Positions 33,373-41,037 of a DNA stretch of 64,000 nt are shown one piece after another (positions within the stretch are counted from its first letter, which is position 1; each line of letters opens with the position of its first letter). The translations under genes and the position numbers were made by a program. Under the pieces are notes generated by a model, which was given only the letters and a program-made list of their open reading frames with translations, had not been told where the DNA came from and did no database searches. Source of the stretch: Plantibacter auratus (GTDB taxonomy: Bacteria; Actinomycetota; Actinomycetes; Actinomycetales; Microbacteriaceae); the NCBI RefSeq assembly GCF_050587365.1, contig NZ_JBOBFV010000004.1:332840-396839 (forward strand), read 5' to 3'.

Positions 33373-33975
33373 CTAGTCCTGAGGGATCAGCGGGACGATG
33401 TCGCGGCTCGGCGGCACGACCTCGCCGCTCTTGCTGCCGCCGATGACCTTGCCCTCGGGGCGGTCGTAGACGAGGTCGAACTCGGTCTCATCGGTGCGCA
33501 CCCACGCGCCGATCCAGCCGGTCGCCGTCTCACCGGCCGGTGTCGCCTGGAGGAGCGAGTAGCCGGCCGCAGCCATCGGCGCCTTCAGCTCTTCGGGCGT
33601 TCCGAGGCCGAGCGTCACGTAGTCGAGGTTGACGGCGCGGGTGGTGACGGAGACCCGGTAGGGGAAGACGCTGCCGCCGTACTCGTCGCCGGCTTCGAGT
33701 CGGACCTGGACGAGCATCGGACGCAGGCCATCGGTGGTGCCTGCAGGCGCGGGGAAGTCGTCGACGATCGCGAGGGCGGTCACCTTCGTACCGTCGACGT
33801 CATCCGTGAGCGTCTGCTCCTGCACCGGGGTGCTCGGCGGCTGGGAGACCGACGGCGTCGGCGAGGCGGAGGATCGATCCGCGTCCGACGAGGAGCCGGT
33901 GGAGCAACCAGTGAGGGCGATGGCAGCGACCGTGAGAGCCGCTGCCAGGGTCGTTCGACGAGAACTGATGCGCAT
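33373..33975 (-). CDS. Lipoprotein of unknown function
   Basis: A 200-residue protein with a signal peptide ending in the lipobox LTGC (Cys23), then a Ser/Pro/Thr-rich linker to about residue 50 (STGSSSDADRSSASPTPS). The remainder is a single domain with beta-rich segments (TKVTALAIVDDFPAPAG, PYRVSVTTRAVNLDYV). I do not recognise the domain. It is a solitary gene, followed by the GntR gene on the same strand but 142 bp away. The 33976-34109 spacer holds nothing recognisable. Confidence 0.75.
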   Translation of the reverse strand: MRISSRRTTLAAALTVAAIALTGCSTGSSSDADRSSASPTPSVSQPPSTPVQEQTLTDDVDGTKVTALAIVDDFPAPAGTTDGLRPMLVQVRLEAGDEYGGSVFPYRVSVTTRAVNLDYVTLGLGTPEELKAPMAAAGYSLLQATPAGETATGWIGAWVRTDETEFDLVYDRPEGKVIGGSKSGEVVPPSRDIVPLIPQD

Positions 33976-34109
33976 GACTCAATTCTGTCAGACGCGCTCT
34001 GGTGAGATCCGTCGCCGGATGGCCGGTCGCGGGTGACGCGGTCGCACGGAGCGGCTATGCGGCGTCTTGGTACCGCGGGACCGGCGATGCGCACGTTCGC
34101 TCCGCCTCC

Positions 34110-34445
34110 TCAGACGGCGCCACCGAAGTAGACCTCGACCTCTCGGACGGTGCCGTCGACGACACGAGTCGCCTCCATATTGCGGTACGTCTTCCCGTGC
34201 ACGACGTACTCGTAGCGGTGGAGGACGATGCCGGCGGCCTCGACGATCTGGAGCGTCGCGCCGGGGGTGTCGAAATGGTCGGCGCTCGGGAAGCAGCGTT
34301 CGAGCCAGGCAGCGCGGTCGAGGTGATCGTCCTGCGGGCTCGTGAAGACGAAGTCCGCGTGCATGAGCGCCTCGGCAGCAGCCCGATCCTGTTCTCGGAA
34401 CGCACGCATGAACGCCAGAACCGTGTCGATCGCCGATGAACGCAT
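34110..34445 (-). CDS. SnoaL/NTF2-like small protein
   Basis: A 111-residue protein of the NTF2-like cone fold. The N-terminal helix SAIDTVLAFMRAFREQDRAAAEALMHADFVFTSP is typical of SnoaL-like polyketide cyclase or ketosteroid-isomerase relatives, followed by DHLDRAAWLERCFP and three curved strands ending GTVREVEVYFGG. These proteins are isomerases, hydrolases or binding proteins; the reaction is unknown. It is divergent from the repeat-rich region before the DUF222 gene. Confidence 0.8.
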   Translation of the reverse strand: MRSSAIDTVLAFMRAFREQDRAAAEALMHADFVFTSPQDDHLDRAAWLERCFPSADHFDTPGATLQIVEAAGIVLHRYEYVVHGKTYRNMEATRVVDGTVREVEVYFGGAV

Positions 34446-34539
34446 GCGGTGATCCTACGCGCGGGCCTGGCGCTGCGGTCGGGGAAGGTGTTCGCGTGGG
34501 GCCCTTCCCGGACCGCACCTCGACGACTGCGGAGACTCG

Positions 34540-34639
34540 TTCCCTGAGCCTGTCGAAGGGCCCACGAACAACCTCCCCCTCCGCACCTCGACCGGCTCGG
34601 CGACCGCGTCACGGCCGGTCCCTGAGCTTGTCGAAGTGC
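34540..34639. repeat. Dispersed-repeat cluster upstream of the DUF222 gene
   Basis: Three copies: 34540-34562 (CCCTGAGCCTGTCGAAGGG), a degenerate CACCTCGACCGGCTCGGCGA at 34584, and 34615-34639 (GGTCCCTGAGCTTGTCGAAG). It lies in the divergent gap 34446-34733, which otherwise holds an AT-rich patch (about 34660-34680). Confidence 0.85.
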
Positions 34640-34733
34640 CCCCGAGCAAAGCATCAACTGTCGGATAAATACCCAGATCAGGCGCTGATTCGGTGCGCGT
34701 TCGAATGTCAGTGGTCCGTGTTTGGATGGACCC

Positions 34734-36224
34734 ATGACCAGCACCGCACCGAACCCCCTCGCCGCCGCCGCGGCCGGGTTCGATGCGGTGTGGCAGGGCG
34801 CGCTCGACGCGATCCGTCCGGGCTCCGGTGTCGCGGAGCAGCTCGAGAACATGAACGACGAGGCGGTCCTCCGGGTCCTCGACGAGCTCGGTGCCGTGCA
34901 GCACGCGGTCGAGGTCCTCGCCGCCCGCGTCGTCGGTGCGATCGCCCTGCGCCCGTCGCCCAGTGGCCGCGACGGCACCCTGGTGCGCGCTGCTGGTTAC
35001 GCGAACCCGGGCGTCATGGTGTCCGAGCGGTGGCGGGTCTCCCGCGCCCGAGGCGCAGCGATCGCCGAGGTCGGTGCTGCCATCACACAGCCTCGCGGGC
35101 TGCTCGGCGAGCTGGAGGAATGTCCGTTCCCAGCGATCACCGCCGCCCTCGAACCGGCCGCCAGTCCCGAGTCATCGAACACCGACGCGGTCCCGGATGA
35201 CACCCACCCGTCAAGCGATGGCGGCACACCCAGAGCACCCCTGAGCGTGGATGGTGCCGCGGTCATCGTCCGCGAGCTCCGCAACGCCGGCCGCATCTGC
35301 ACCAGGGTCGAACTGGACGCAGCATCGGTCATCGCGGTCGAGCACGCCGGACACGCGCCCCTGCAGGACGTCACCCGCATCGCGAAACTCGTCCGCACCC
35401 GCCTCGACCAAGACGGCCGCGAACCCCGCGACGAACTCCTCCGCCGAGCAGAACGCTGCACCATCCACGAACTCCCCACCGGCATGACCCTCCTCCGCGC
35501 CGAACTCGCCCCCGAAAGCGCCGCCTTCATCCGCGCCGGCCTCGACGCCCTCATCGGCGCCACCCACCGCAAACCCCACTTCATCCACCCCGACACGGCC
35601 GACCGCGCCGACCAACCCGACGGGTCAGGTCACCCCATGCCCGACGGACCCACGCTCATCCCCATCGACCGGCGACGCGCCATCGCCCTCACCGAGACCT
35701 TCCGACACCTGGCCGGCTGCAACGCCGCCGCCACCGAACTCACCCCCGTCACCGTCATCATCCGCACCGACCACGACACCCTCGAAACCGGACTCGGCAC
35801 CGCCACCATCGACGGCATCGACGAACCCATCGGAGCTGGCGCCCTCCGCCGCCTCGCCGCCGACGCCAACCTCATCCCCATGATCCTCAACGGACCATCC
35901 CAAGTCCTCGACCTCGGCACCAGCACCCGCCTGTTCACCCGCGGACAAAAACTCGCCCTCGCCGAACGCGACGGCGGCTGCGCCTGGACCGGCTGCACCC
36001 ACCCACCATCCTTCACCGAAGCCCACCACATCACCTGGTGGTCACAAGGCGGACCCACCAACCTCGACAACGGCATACTCCTCTGCCCCTTCCACCACCA
36101 CCGCATCCATGACGACCACTGGACCATCACCATCCAAAACGGCATCCCCTGGTTCATCCCACCCAGCCACATCGACCGACACCAAACCCCCATCCGAGGC
36201 GGACGCCTCCACCTCGCCGCCTAA
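34734..36224 (+). CDS. DUF222 / HNH endonuclease (13E12 repeat family)
   Basis: A 496-residue protein. The N-terminal and central parts (about residues 25-370) match DUF222, the conserved region of the 13E12 repeat family found in many copies in actinobacteria. The C-terminus holds an HNH nuclease motif: CAWTGC, then EAHHITWWSQGGPTNLDNGILL and CPFHHHRIH, near residues 410-455. It may cut DNA, but the biological role is unknown. ATG 34734 has TTGGAT 6 nt upstream. The second half of the gene is markedly C-rich and G-poor on the coding strand, unlike the first half. Repeat clusters flank both ends. Confidence 0.9.
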   Translation: MTSTAPNPLAAAAAGFDAVWQGALDAIRPGSGVAEQLENMNDEAVLRVLDELGAVQHAVEVLAARVVGAIALRPSPSGRDGTLVRAAGYANPGVMVSERWRVSRARGAAIAEVGAAITQPRGLLGELEECPFPAITAALEPAASPESSNTDAVPDDTHPSSDGGTPRAPLSVDGAAVIVRELRNAGRICTRVELDAASVIAVEHAGHAPLQDVTRIAKLVRTRLDQDGREPRDELLRRAERCTIHELPTGMTLLRAELAPESAAFIRAGLDALIGATHRKPHFIHPDTADRADQPDGSGHPMPDGPTLIPIDRRRAIALTETFRHLAGCNAAATELTPVTVIIRTDHDTLETGLGTATIDGIDEPIGAGALRRLAADANLIPMILNGPSQVLDLGTSTRLFTRGQKLALAERDGGCAWTGCTHPPSFTEAHHITWWSQGGPTNLDNGILLCPFHHHRIHDDHWTITIQNGIPWFIPPSHIDRHQTPIRGGRLHLAA

Positions 36225-36256
36225 ACCCTGGCACCCGTCCGCCTCCGCACACGCCT

Positions 36257-36510
36257 GCCCTTCAACAAGCTCAGGGACCGACACGGGACCCCCCCCTTCG
36301 ACAAGCTCAGGGACCGAGACAGGAACCACCCCTCGTCAGACTCAGGGACCGAGATGGGAACCGACGCGCTCCGGGAACGACGCTGTATCCGACAACCCGG
36401 CCGCCCCGGTCCCTGAGCCTGTCGAAGGGCACACGAGCGAACATCCGCCCTTCGACAAGCTCAGGGACCGGGGCGTCAGCTCAGGGACCGGGAGCGTCAG
36501 CTCGAGGAAC
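36257..36510. repeat. Dispersed-repeat cluster between DUF222 and LacI genes
   Basis: The 300-bp gap 36225-36524 contains no gene. It has at least five copies in both orientations: 36257-36280, 36296-36318, a degenerate one near 36331, 36408-36430 inverted, and 36449-36472. GGCGTCAGCTCAGGGACCGG-like fragments follow. Inverted copies can pair. Confidence 0.88.
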
Positions 36511-36524
36511 GGGGAGACCTCAGC

Positions 36525-37601
36525 TCAGGCGCTCGGAGCCGCCGTCGACTCCCGCACGACGAGCTGCGGCACCGAACGCACCACGCCGACGGAGTCCGCA
36601 TCACTCAGCACCTCGAGCAGCGTCGACATGATCGTCCGCCCGAGCGCCGGGAAGTCCTGCCGCATCGTCGTCAGCGGCGGCGCGAAGTGCTCAGCCTCCG
36701 GGATGTCATCGAACCCGACGACGCTCACGTCATCCGGCACCCGCAGGCCCCGCTCCGACAACGCGTGGATCACCCCGAGCGCCATCTGGTCGTTCGCCGC
36801 GAACACGGCCGTGAACAGCCCACCGACCCGTTCACCGGCCCGCCCGTCGTCATCGTCTCCGACTCCGAGGCCCGCCACGAGCTCCCGCCCGAGCCGGAAC
36901 CCGCTCGCCGGCGTCCAGTCGCCCACCAACGGCTCCCGGGCGACGAGCCCGTGCTCGGACAGCGCGTCACGCCACCCCCGCACCCGCTCCAACGCGTCCA
37001 CCGAATCCGCCGGCCCCGCGAGATGCGCGATACGGCGATGCCCCAACCCGACGAGGTGGTCGACGAGGATCCGCGCCCCCTGGTACTGGTCGATGGAGAC
37101 ACGGTGGAACCCGTCCCGACGACTCGACTCGACCGCGACGAGCGGCACCCCGAGCTCGATCCCGCGCACCGCGTCGAGCGCCCCACGATGCGCCGCGATG
37201 AGCACGATCGCCTCGACGTTCTGCCGCAGCAGCAACTCGACGGCCTGCCGCAGCGACGCCGGATCCGACTCCAGCATGCTCGCCATGCTCACGGCATACC
37301 GGGCATCCCGTGCAGCCTCGTTGAAGCCGAGCGCCGTGCTCGACGGCCCGTAGTCCGGCCCGCCGGTCGTGATGAGGCCGATCGTGCGTGAACGGCGGGT
37401 GACGAGTGACCGTGCGGCCTGCGAGGGCGTGTACCGCAGTTGGGCGATCGCCTGCTCGACCCGTTGCCGCGTCGCGGGGCGCACGTTCGGCAGATCATTG
37501 AGCACCCGCGAGACGGTCTGGTGTGAGACTCCGGCCAGACGCGCCACATCGAAGATCGTCGCGACCCGTGTCTTCTCGTCGTCGTTACCCACCAGCCCCA
37601 C
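36525..37601 (-). CDS. LacI-family regulator
   Basis: A 358-residue repressor-type protein. The N-terminal helix-turn-helix (residues about 12-35) is VARLAGVSHQTVSRVL, then the hinge helix region SQAARSLVTRR. The periplasmic-binding-protein-like core (about 70-345) includes TIGLITTGGPDYGPSS, GHRRIAHLAGP and VSVVGFDDIPEAEHFAPPL, the last typical of sugar-responsive members. The ligand is unknown and no sugar genes adjoin, so its targets may be elsewhere. The stop codon lies near a decayed repeat fragment. Confidence 0.9.
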   Translation of the reverse strand: MGLVGNDDEKTRVATIFDVARLAGVSHQTVSRVLNDLPNVRPATRQRVEQAIAQLRYTPSQAARSLVTRRSRTIGLITTGGPDYGPSSTALGFNEAARDARYAVSMASMLESDPASLRQAVELLLRQNVEAIVLIAAHRGALDAVRGIELGVPLVAVESSRRDGFHRVSIDQYQGARILVDHLVGLGHRRIAHLAGPADSVDALERVRGWRDALSEHGLVAREPLVGDWTPASGFRLGRELVAGLGVGDDDDGRAGERVGGLFTAVFAANDQMALGVIHALSERGLRVPDDVSVVGFDDIPEAEHFAPPLTTMRQDFPALGRTIMSTLLEVLSDADSVGVVRSVPQLVVRESTAAPSA

Positions 37602-37834
37602 CGGCTCCCACCTGGCGACGTCCGCACGTCTCGCTCAGAGCAGCGTATCCGTCGATTCACGACGTGGTCGCGCTCTCCGTCGCACCTCCAGCGGTTCGTC
37701 AGGTCCGCCGCATGGGCACCGCTCCCCATCGCGGGTGGACAGCCGACCTCGGTACCGTGATGGACGAGCCGACGGTCGCGCGGGTGCCGCGTGATCAGCT
37801 GCGCGTCGCGACCGACACCCGAAGAGGAGCACAC

Positions 37835-38254
37835 ATGATCATCTGGACCCGTTGGGGCATCGTCGTCTTCCTGATCTTCGGGCTCTCCGTCGGCGCCGGC
37901 TTCCTCATCAAGGCGATCGTCTCGCCCGACGGCGGATCGGCGCAGTCCGGGGTGTTCGTCGGCATCGGATTCCTGCTCGGCGCCGTCGCGTGCTGGGCCT
38001 TCGGGAAGTTCGCGCTGGCGAAGCTTGATGCACCGCGGCCGGTCGTCGTGTGGCAGCAGCTCGCGCAGCCGTACGTCAACGAGCACGGCATCACCGTGAA
38101 GCAGGAGGCCGTCCCCGTGCGCCACCCGCAGACCGGCGAGCAGCTCTACAGTCGCCCGAGCTCCACACTCTTCTTCATCCCCGTCCGCTTCTGGGCGTAC
38201 GTGATCGCCGCACTGGGTGTCGTCACGATTGTCGTGAACGTGGTGCGCGGCTGA
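37835..38254 (+). CDS. Small membrane protein of unknown function
   Basis: A 139-residue protein with two N-terminal helices (about residues 3-27, 38-61), a cytoplasmic or external stretch with GITVKQEAVPVRHPQTGEQL, and a C-terminal helix (about 113-136). I do not recognise the family. ATG 37835 follows GAAGAGGAG by 5 nt, which decides the start. It is divergent from the LacI gene and converges on the ribosomal protein gene with a 3-bp gap. A TACCGT at 37753 may be its -10 box. Confidence 0.7.
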   Translation: MIIWTRWGIVVFLIFGLSVGAGFLIKAIVSPDGGSAQSGVFVGIGFLLGAVACWAFGKFALAKLDAPRPVVVWQQLAQPYVNEHGITVKQEAVPVRHPQTGEQLYSRPSSTLFFIPVRFWAYVIAALGVVTIVVNVVRG

Positions 38255-38257
38255 CGC

Positions 38258-38380
38258 TCAGCCCTGGCGACCCTTCCACCGCGGGTTCTGCTTGTTGATG
38301 ACGAACACCCGGCCACGGCGGCGGACGATCTGCGACCCCGGCTTGTCCTTGAGCGACTTGAGTGATGCGCGGACCTTCAT
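38258..38380 (-). CDS. rpmJ: Ribosomal protein bL36, zinc-free paralog
   Basis: A 40-residue protein starting MKVRASLKSLKDKPGSQIVR and ending NPRWKGRQG. This is the C- form of bL36, which lacks the zinc-binding Cys/His ribbon of the main paralog. In many bacteria such paralogs replace the zinc form when zinc is scarce and are repressed by Zur. A perfect 21-bp Zur-type palindrome lies 34 bp upstream of the start and supports that. GGAGG lies 6 nt before the ATG. It is divergent from the CobW-like gene. Confidence 0.92.
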   Translation of the reverse strand: MKVRASLKSLKDKPGSQIVRRRGRVFVINKQNPRWKGRQG

Positions 38381-38413
38381 GGCGACCTCCTGGTGATCAC
38401 GATGCGTGCTACC

Positions 38414-38434
38414 TTGTTGAGAACGATTCTCAAC
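38414..38434. promoter_or_regulatory. Zur-type operator, perfect 21-bp palindrome
   Basis: Arms TGTTGAGAA (38414-38422) and TTCTCAACA (38426-38434) around CGA. The central TGAGAACGATTCTCA agrees at 11 of 15 positions with TGAAAATCATTTTCA, the actinobacterial Zur box as I recall it. It stands between two genes that belong to Zur regulons elsewhere, so zinc control of both is the best reading. Confidence 0.85.
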
Positions 38435-38473
38435 AGAATGCACTGTAGCACCCATCGACCAGGAGAACCCGCC

Positions 38474-39559
38474 GTGACCACGCCTCGCATCCCGCTGACC
38501 GTGACGCTCGTCCTCGGCACCTGTCCGCCGGAGCGTCGCACCGTCGCCCGACAGATCGCCGGACGGTCCGCGGCGCTCGTCACGATCGAGCGGCAAGACG
38601 ACGCCGAGAGTGCCCACCCTGACATCGACGACGCGATCGACGCCGTCGCGCGACACCCGCTCGCTCCCCGGCACCTCGTCCTCGATTGCGGGAGCACGGT
38701 CCGCCCGGTCGACGCGGTCTCCGCCGTCCTCGGGCACCGCGACACGGCCGTCCTGGACGCCGTCGTGACCGTCGTCGACGCAGCCCATCTCCTGCACGAC
38801 CTCCAGGACGACGAGTACGTCACCCACGACGAGGGCGGCGATACGGCGTACACCGCGCGGTCGATGATCACCGTCGAGCAGCTCGAGTACGCGGACACCA
38901 TCGCCGTCGCCGGCCGACGTGGCGTCACTCACGAGCGGCTCGCGGTGCTCCTCGCGCTCCTCAGCCACCTGAACCCGACGGCGCTGACGCGGATGGTCGA
39001 ACCGGTCGCAGCCCGACCGCGCGTCACGCCCGGCACTCCGGCGACCGCGAGCAACCGTGAGCCGCTCGCGCGCTACCGCGACTCCCCGTTCGAACTGGAC
39101 CGCTTCAGCACGTCCCCCGGGTGGATCGCGATGCTGAACGGCGAGCACCGGCCGTGGGTGGATCACGAGCGCGTGACCACCCTGCGGTTCGACAGCCCCC
39201 GACCGATGCACCCGGAACGACTCCTCGCGTGCTTCGACGGACCGATCGAGGCGGGGCGGTTCGGCCAGGTCATCCGTACGGCGGGGTTCCTCGTCCTCGC
39301 GACGCGCGCCTCCCGCGTCGGCGTCCTGCAGCACATCGGCTCGATGATCGATCTTGAACCCACCTCGTTCGAGACGAACGACCCCGGCGCACCGCTCGGC
39401 CAGGAGCTCGTCGTCACCGGCATCGACCTCGACGAGATCGCCATCACCGCCGCCCTGCACGCCTGCACCCTCACGGATGAGGAACTCCTCGCCGGGCCGG
39501 CGGCGTGGGCGCACTACCCGGACGCCTTCACGCCATGGAGCACCACCCACGAGCACTGA
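38474..39559 (+). CDS. CobW-like protein without GTP-binding motifs, Zur-regulated
   Basis: A 361-residue protein related to CobW/YciC/ZNG1 metal chaperones. VVTVVDAAHLLHDL, QLEYADTIAV and LSHLNPTAL match the G domain, and TTLRFDSPRPMHPERLLACF onward is the CobW C-terminal domain. However, the Walker A site (GxxxxGKT) reads GTCPPERR, the NKxD site reads AGRRG, and the CxCC metal motif is absent. It should not hydrolyse GTP. It may still deliver or sense zinc, or dock to a partner. GTG 38474 has AGGAG 8 nt upstream. Control by the adjacent Zur box is inferred. Confidence 0.82.
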   Translation: MTTPRIPLTVTLVLGTCPPERRTVARQIAGRSAALVTIERQDDAESAHPDIDDAIDAVARHPLAPRHLVLDCGSTVRPVDAVSAVLGHRDTAVLDAVVTVVDAAHLLHDLQDDEYVTHDEGGDTAYTARSMITVEQLEYADTIAVAGRRGVTHERLAVLLALLSHLNPTALTRMVEPVAARPRVTPGTPATASNREPLARYRDSPFELDRFSTSPGWIAMLNGEHRPWVDHERVTTLRFDSPRPMHPERLLACFDGPIEAGRFGQVIRTAGFLVLATRASRVGVLQHIGSMIDLEPTSFETNDPGAPLGQELVVTGIDLDEIAITAALHACTLTDEELLAGPAAWAHYPDAFTPWSTTHEH

Positions 39560-39623
39560 GCCCGGGGTGCCCGCCCCCAGGGCGGCTCGTACCGAGGACC
39601 CGCCCGTGGGGCAGGATGGCCTG

Positions 39624-40022
39624 GTGCCTCTGAGGAATGCCGAGCCCCCGCCCGAGCCCGACCCCCGCCTCGACCGGTACCGTCGCGCTCTCGCGCGCGT
39701 TCTCGACGGCGATCGTCACGTCGGATACCTGGCAACGACCGTGGATGTCCGATGGACTCGGACGCGTCGACACTTCCGCGTCGCCCACGTCGATCCCTAC
39801 GAATTCGTCATGTGGCAGTTCATGGTGATCGTGGACTTCGGTGGACTCCAGCAACACGGCTTCGACGACGGGTGGGAGGACACGACCGAAGTCCGCGATG
39901 AGCTCGACCGCGACGAGTTCGCGTACCCGTTCGGCGAACCCCTGAAACTCGCGTGGGCCGACACGACTGAGGTCGAACCCTGGGCGGCCTACTACCCCTT
40001 CGACGATGCAAGCGAGCACTGA
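39624..40022 (+). CDS. Hypothetical protein
   Basis: A 132-residue soluble protein with a proline-rich start (EPPPEPDPRLDRYRRAL) and a domain with aromatic strands (RHFRVAHVDPYEFVMWQFMVIVDFGGL) ending in WAAYYPFDDASEH. I do not recognise it. GTG 39624 is a guess; GTG 39606 is another start. The last bases lie in a 12-bp inverted repeat shared with the stop of the LysR gene. Confidence 0.6.
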   Translation: MPLRNAEPPPEPDPRLDRYRRALARVLDGDRHVGYLATTVDVRWTRTRRHFRVAHVDPYEFVMWQFMVIVDFGGLQQHGFDDGWEDTTEVRDELDRDEFAYPFGEPLKLAWADTTEVEPWAAYYPFDDASEH

Positions 40023-40079
40023 GTCGCCTGAAACGGCTCGGATCCCGGTCGACTTCGTGCAGGTTTGGGCGACTCAGTG
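40017..40079. terminator. Inverted repeat spanning both stops of convergent genes
   Basis: CACTGAGTCGCC (40017-40028) and GGCGACTCAGTG (40068-40079) are perfect 12-bp arms with a 39-nt loop. Each arm covers one stop codon (TGA at 40020-40022 plus strand, 40076-40074 minus strand). It could serve as a bidirectional terminator. Confidence 0.5.
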
Positions 40080-40955
40080 GATCCGCGCGCTCACCCACTC
40101 CTCGCGGACGAACCGCACGAACTGCTCGACGGCCGGCGACACCGCCCGGGCACGGCTGGTGGCGACACCGATCACCCGGACCGCCTCGTCGTCGAGCGGG
40201 ACGAGCACGACGCCCTCCATACTCGTGGAATCGGGGAGGACCGCGATCCCGACCCCGGCGCGTACGAGACCACGGAGCGTCGACAGCTCGGACACCTCCA
40301 TCGTCACCCGAGGCACGACGCCGTGCCTCGCGAAGTACGCGTCCGCGATCTGCCGGAGCCCCGAGTCCGTCGTCATCGCGAGGAACTCCGTCTGCTCGAG
40401 GTCGGACGCAGCCAACGACGTCCGATCGGCGAGCGCATGCCCGACCGGCACGCCGAGCGCGAGCCGCTCGGAGGTGAGCGGACGCCACTCGATGTCCGGA
40501 TCCCGCGGTTCCGGGCTGAGGAAGGCGACGTCGGCCGAGCCGGAGCGGAGCGCGTCCAGCACGCTGTCGGCCTTCCCGCCGTCGAGGACGAACCTGATGT
40601 CCGGCAGCAGCTGGCGGTACTCGCTCACGATGCGCGGAATGAGCCAGCCACCGAGGGACGAGACGTAGGCGATGGACACGAGTCCGGCCGACGGGTCGCG
40701 GAGCTCGTCGATCCGCGACTGCGCGTTGTCGAGCTCGGTCTGCGCCCGGAGCGCGTGCACGAGGAGGATCTCGCCGTAGCGGTTGAGTTCGAGCCGGCTG
40801 CGGTGGCGATCGAACAACTCGACCCCGGCGTCCGCCTCGAGCCGACCGATCGCCCGCGTGAGCGTCGACTGGGAGATACCGAGCGCCTCAGCGGCGTACG
40901 GGACGTGACCGTCTTCGGCGAGCGCCCGAAGGTACGCGAGTTCGTCGATCCTCAT
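40074..40955 (-). CDS. LysR-family regulator
   Basis: A 293-residue LysR protein. The helix-turn-helix (residues about 15-40) reads VPYAAEALGISQSTLTRAIG and continues LEADAGVELFDRHR. The effector domain follows (about 90-290). ATG 40955 begins MRIDELAYLRALAEDG, the standard start, with a GAGGG site. It is divergent from the EamA transporter at 41038, which is the likely target; that arrangement is common for such pairs. Confidence 0.9.
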   Translation of the reverse strand: MRIDELAYLRALAEDGHVPYAAEALGISQSTLTRAIGRLEADAGVELFDRHRSRLELNRYGEILLVHALRAQTELDNAQSRIDELRDPSAGLVSIAYVSSLGGWLIPRIVSEYRQLLPDIRFVLDGGKADSVLDALRSGSADVAFLSPEPRDPDIEWRPLTSERLALGVPVGHALADRTSLAASDLEQTEFLAMTTDSGLRQIADAYFARHGVVPRVTMEVSELSTLRGLVRAGVGIAVLPDSTSMEGVVLVPLDDEAVRVIGVATSRARAVSPAVEQFVRFVREEWVSARIH

Positions 40956-40994
40956 GCCCTCATGATGCCGCACCGGCGAGCCCGGCTGGGGCGG

Positions 40995-41020
40995 CACCTC
41001 GACAAGCTCGGTGACCGGGG
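40995..41020. repeat. Dispersed repeat variant in the LysR/EamA divergent gap
   Basis: CACCTCGACAAGCTCGGTGACCGGGG, the GGTGACC-ended variant also seen at 32486. It stands directly upstream of the EamA -10 box. Confidence 0.75.
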
Positions 41021-41025
41021 CGCGC

Positions 41026-41031
41026 TAGCGT
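41026..41031 (+). promoter_or_regulatory. -10 box TAGCGT of the EamA gene, leaderless
   Basis: TAGCGT ends 6 nt before GTG 41038. Confidence 0.5.
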
Positions 41032-41037
41032 GGTGCA

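Noticed and set aside
34734..36224. DUF222/HNH gene as an insertion element with target duplications
   Set aside because: I saw no direct repeats or inverted termini that bound the gene; flanking repeats are the common dispersed family.
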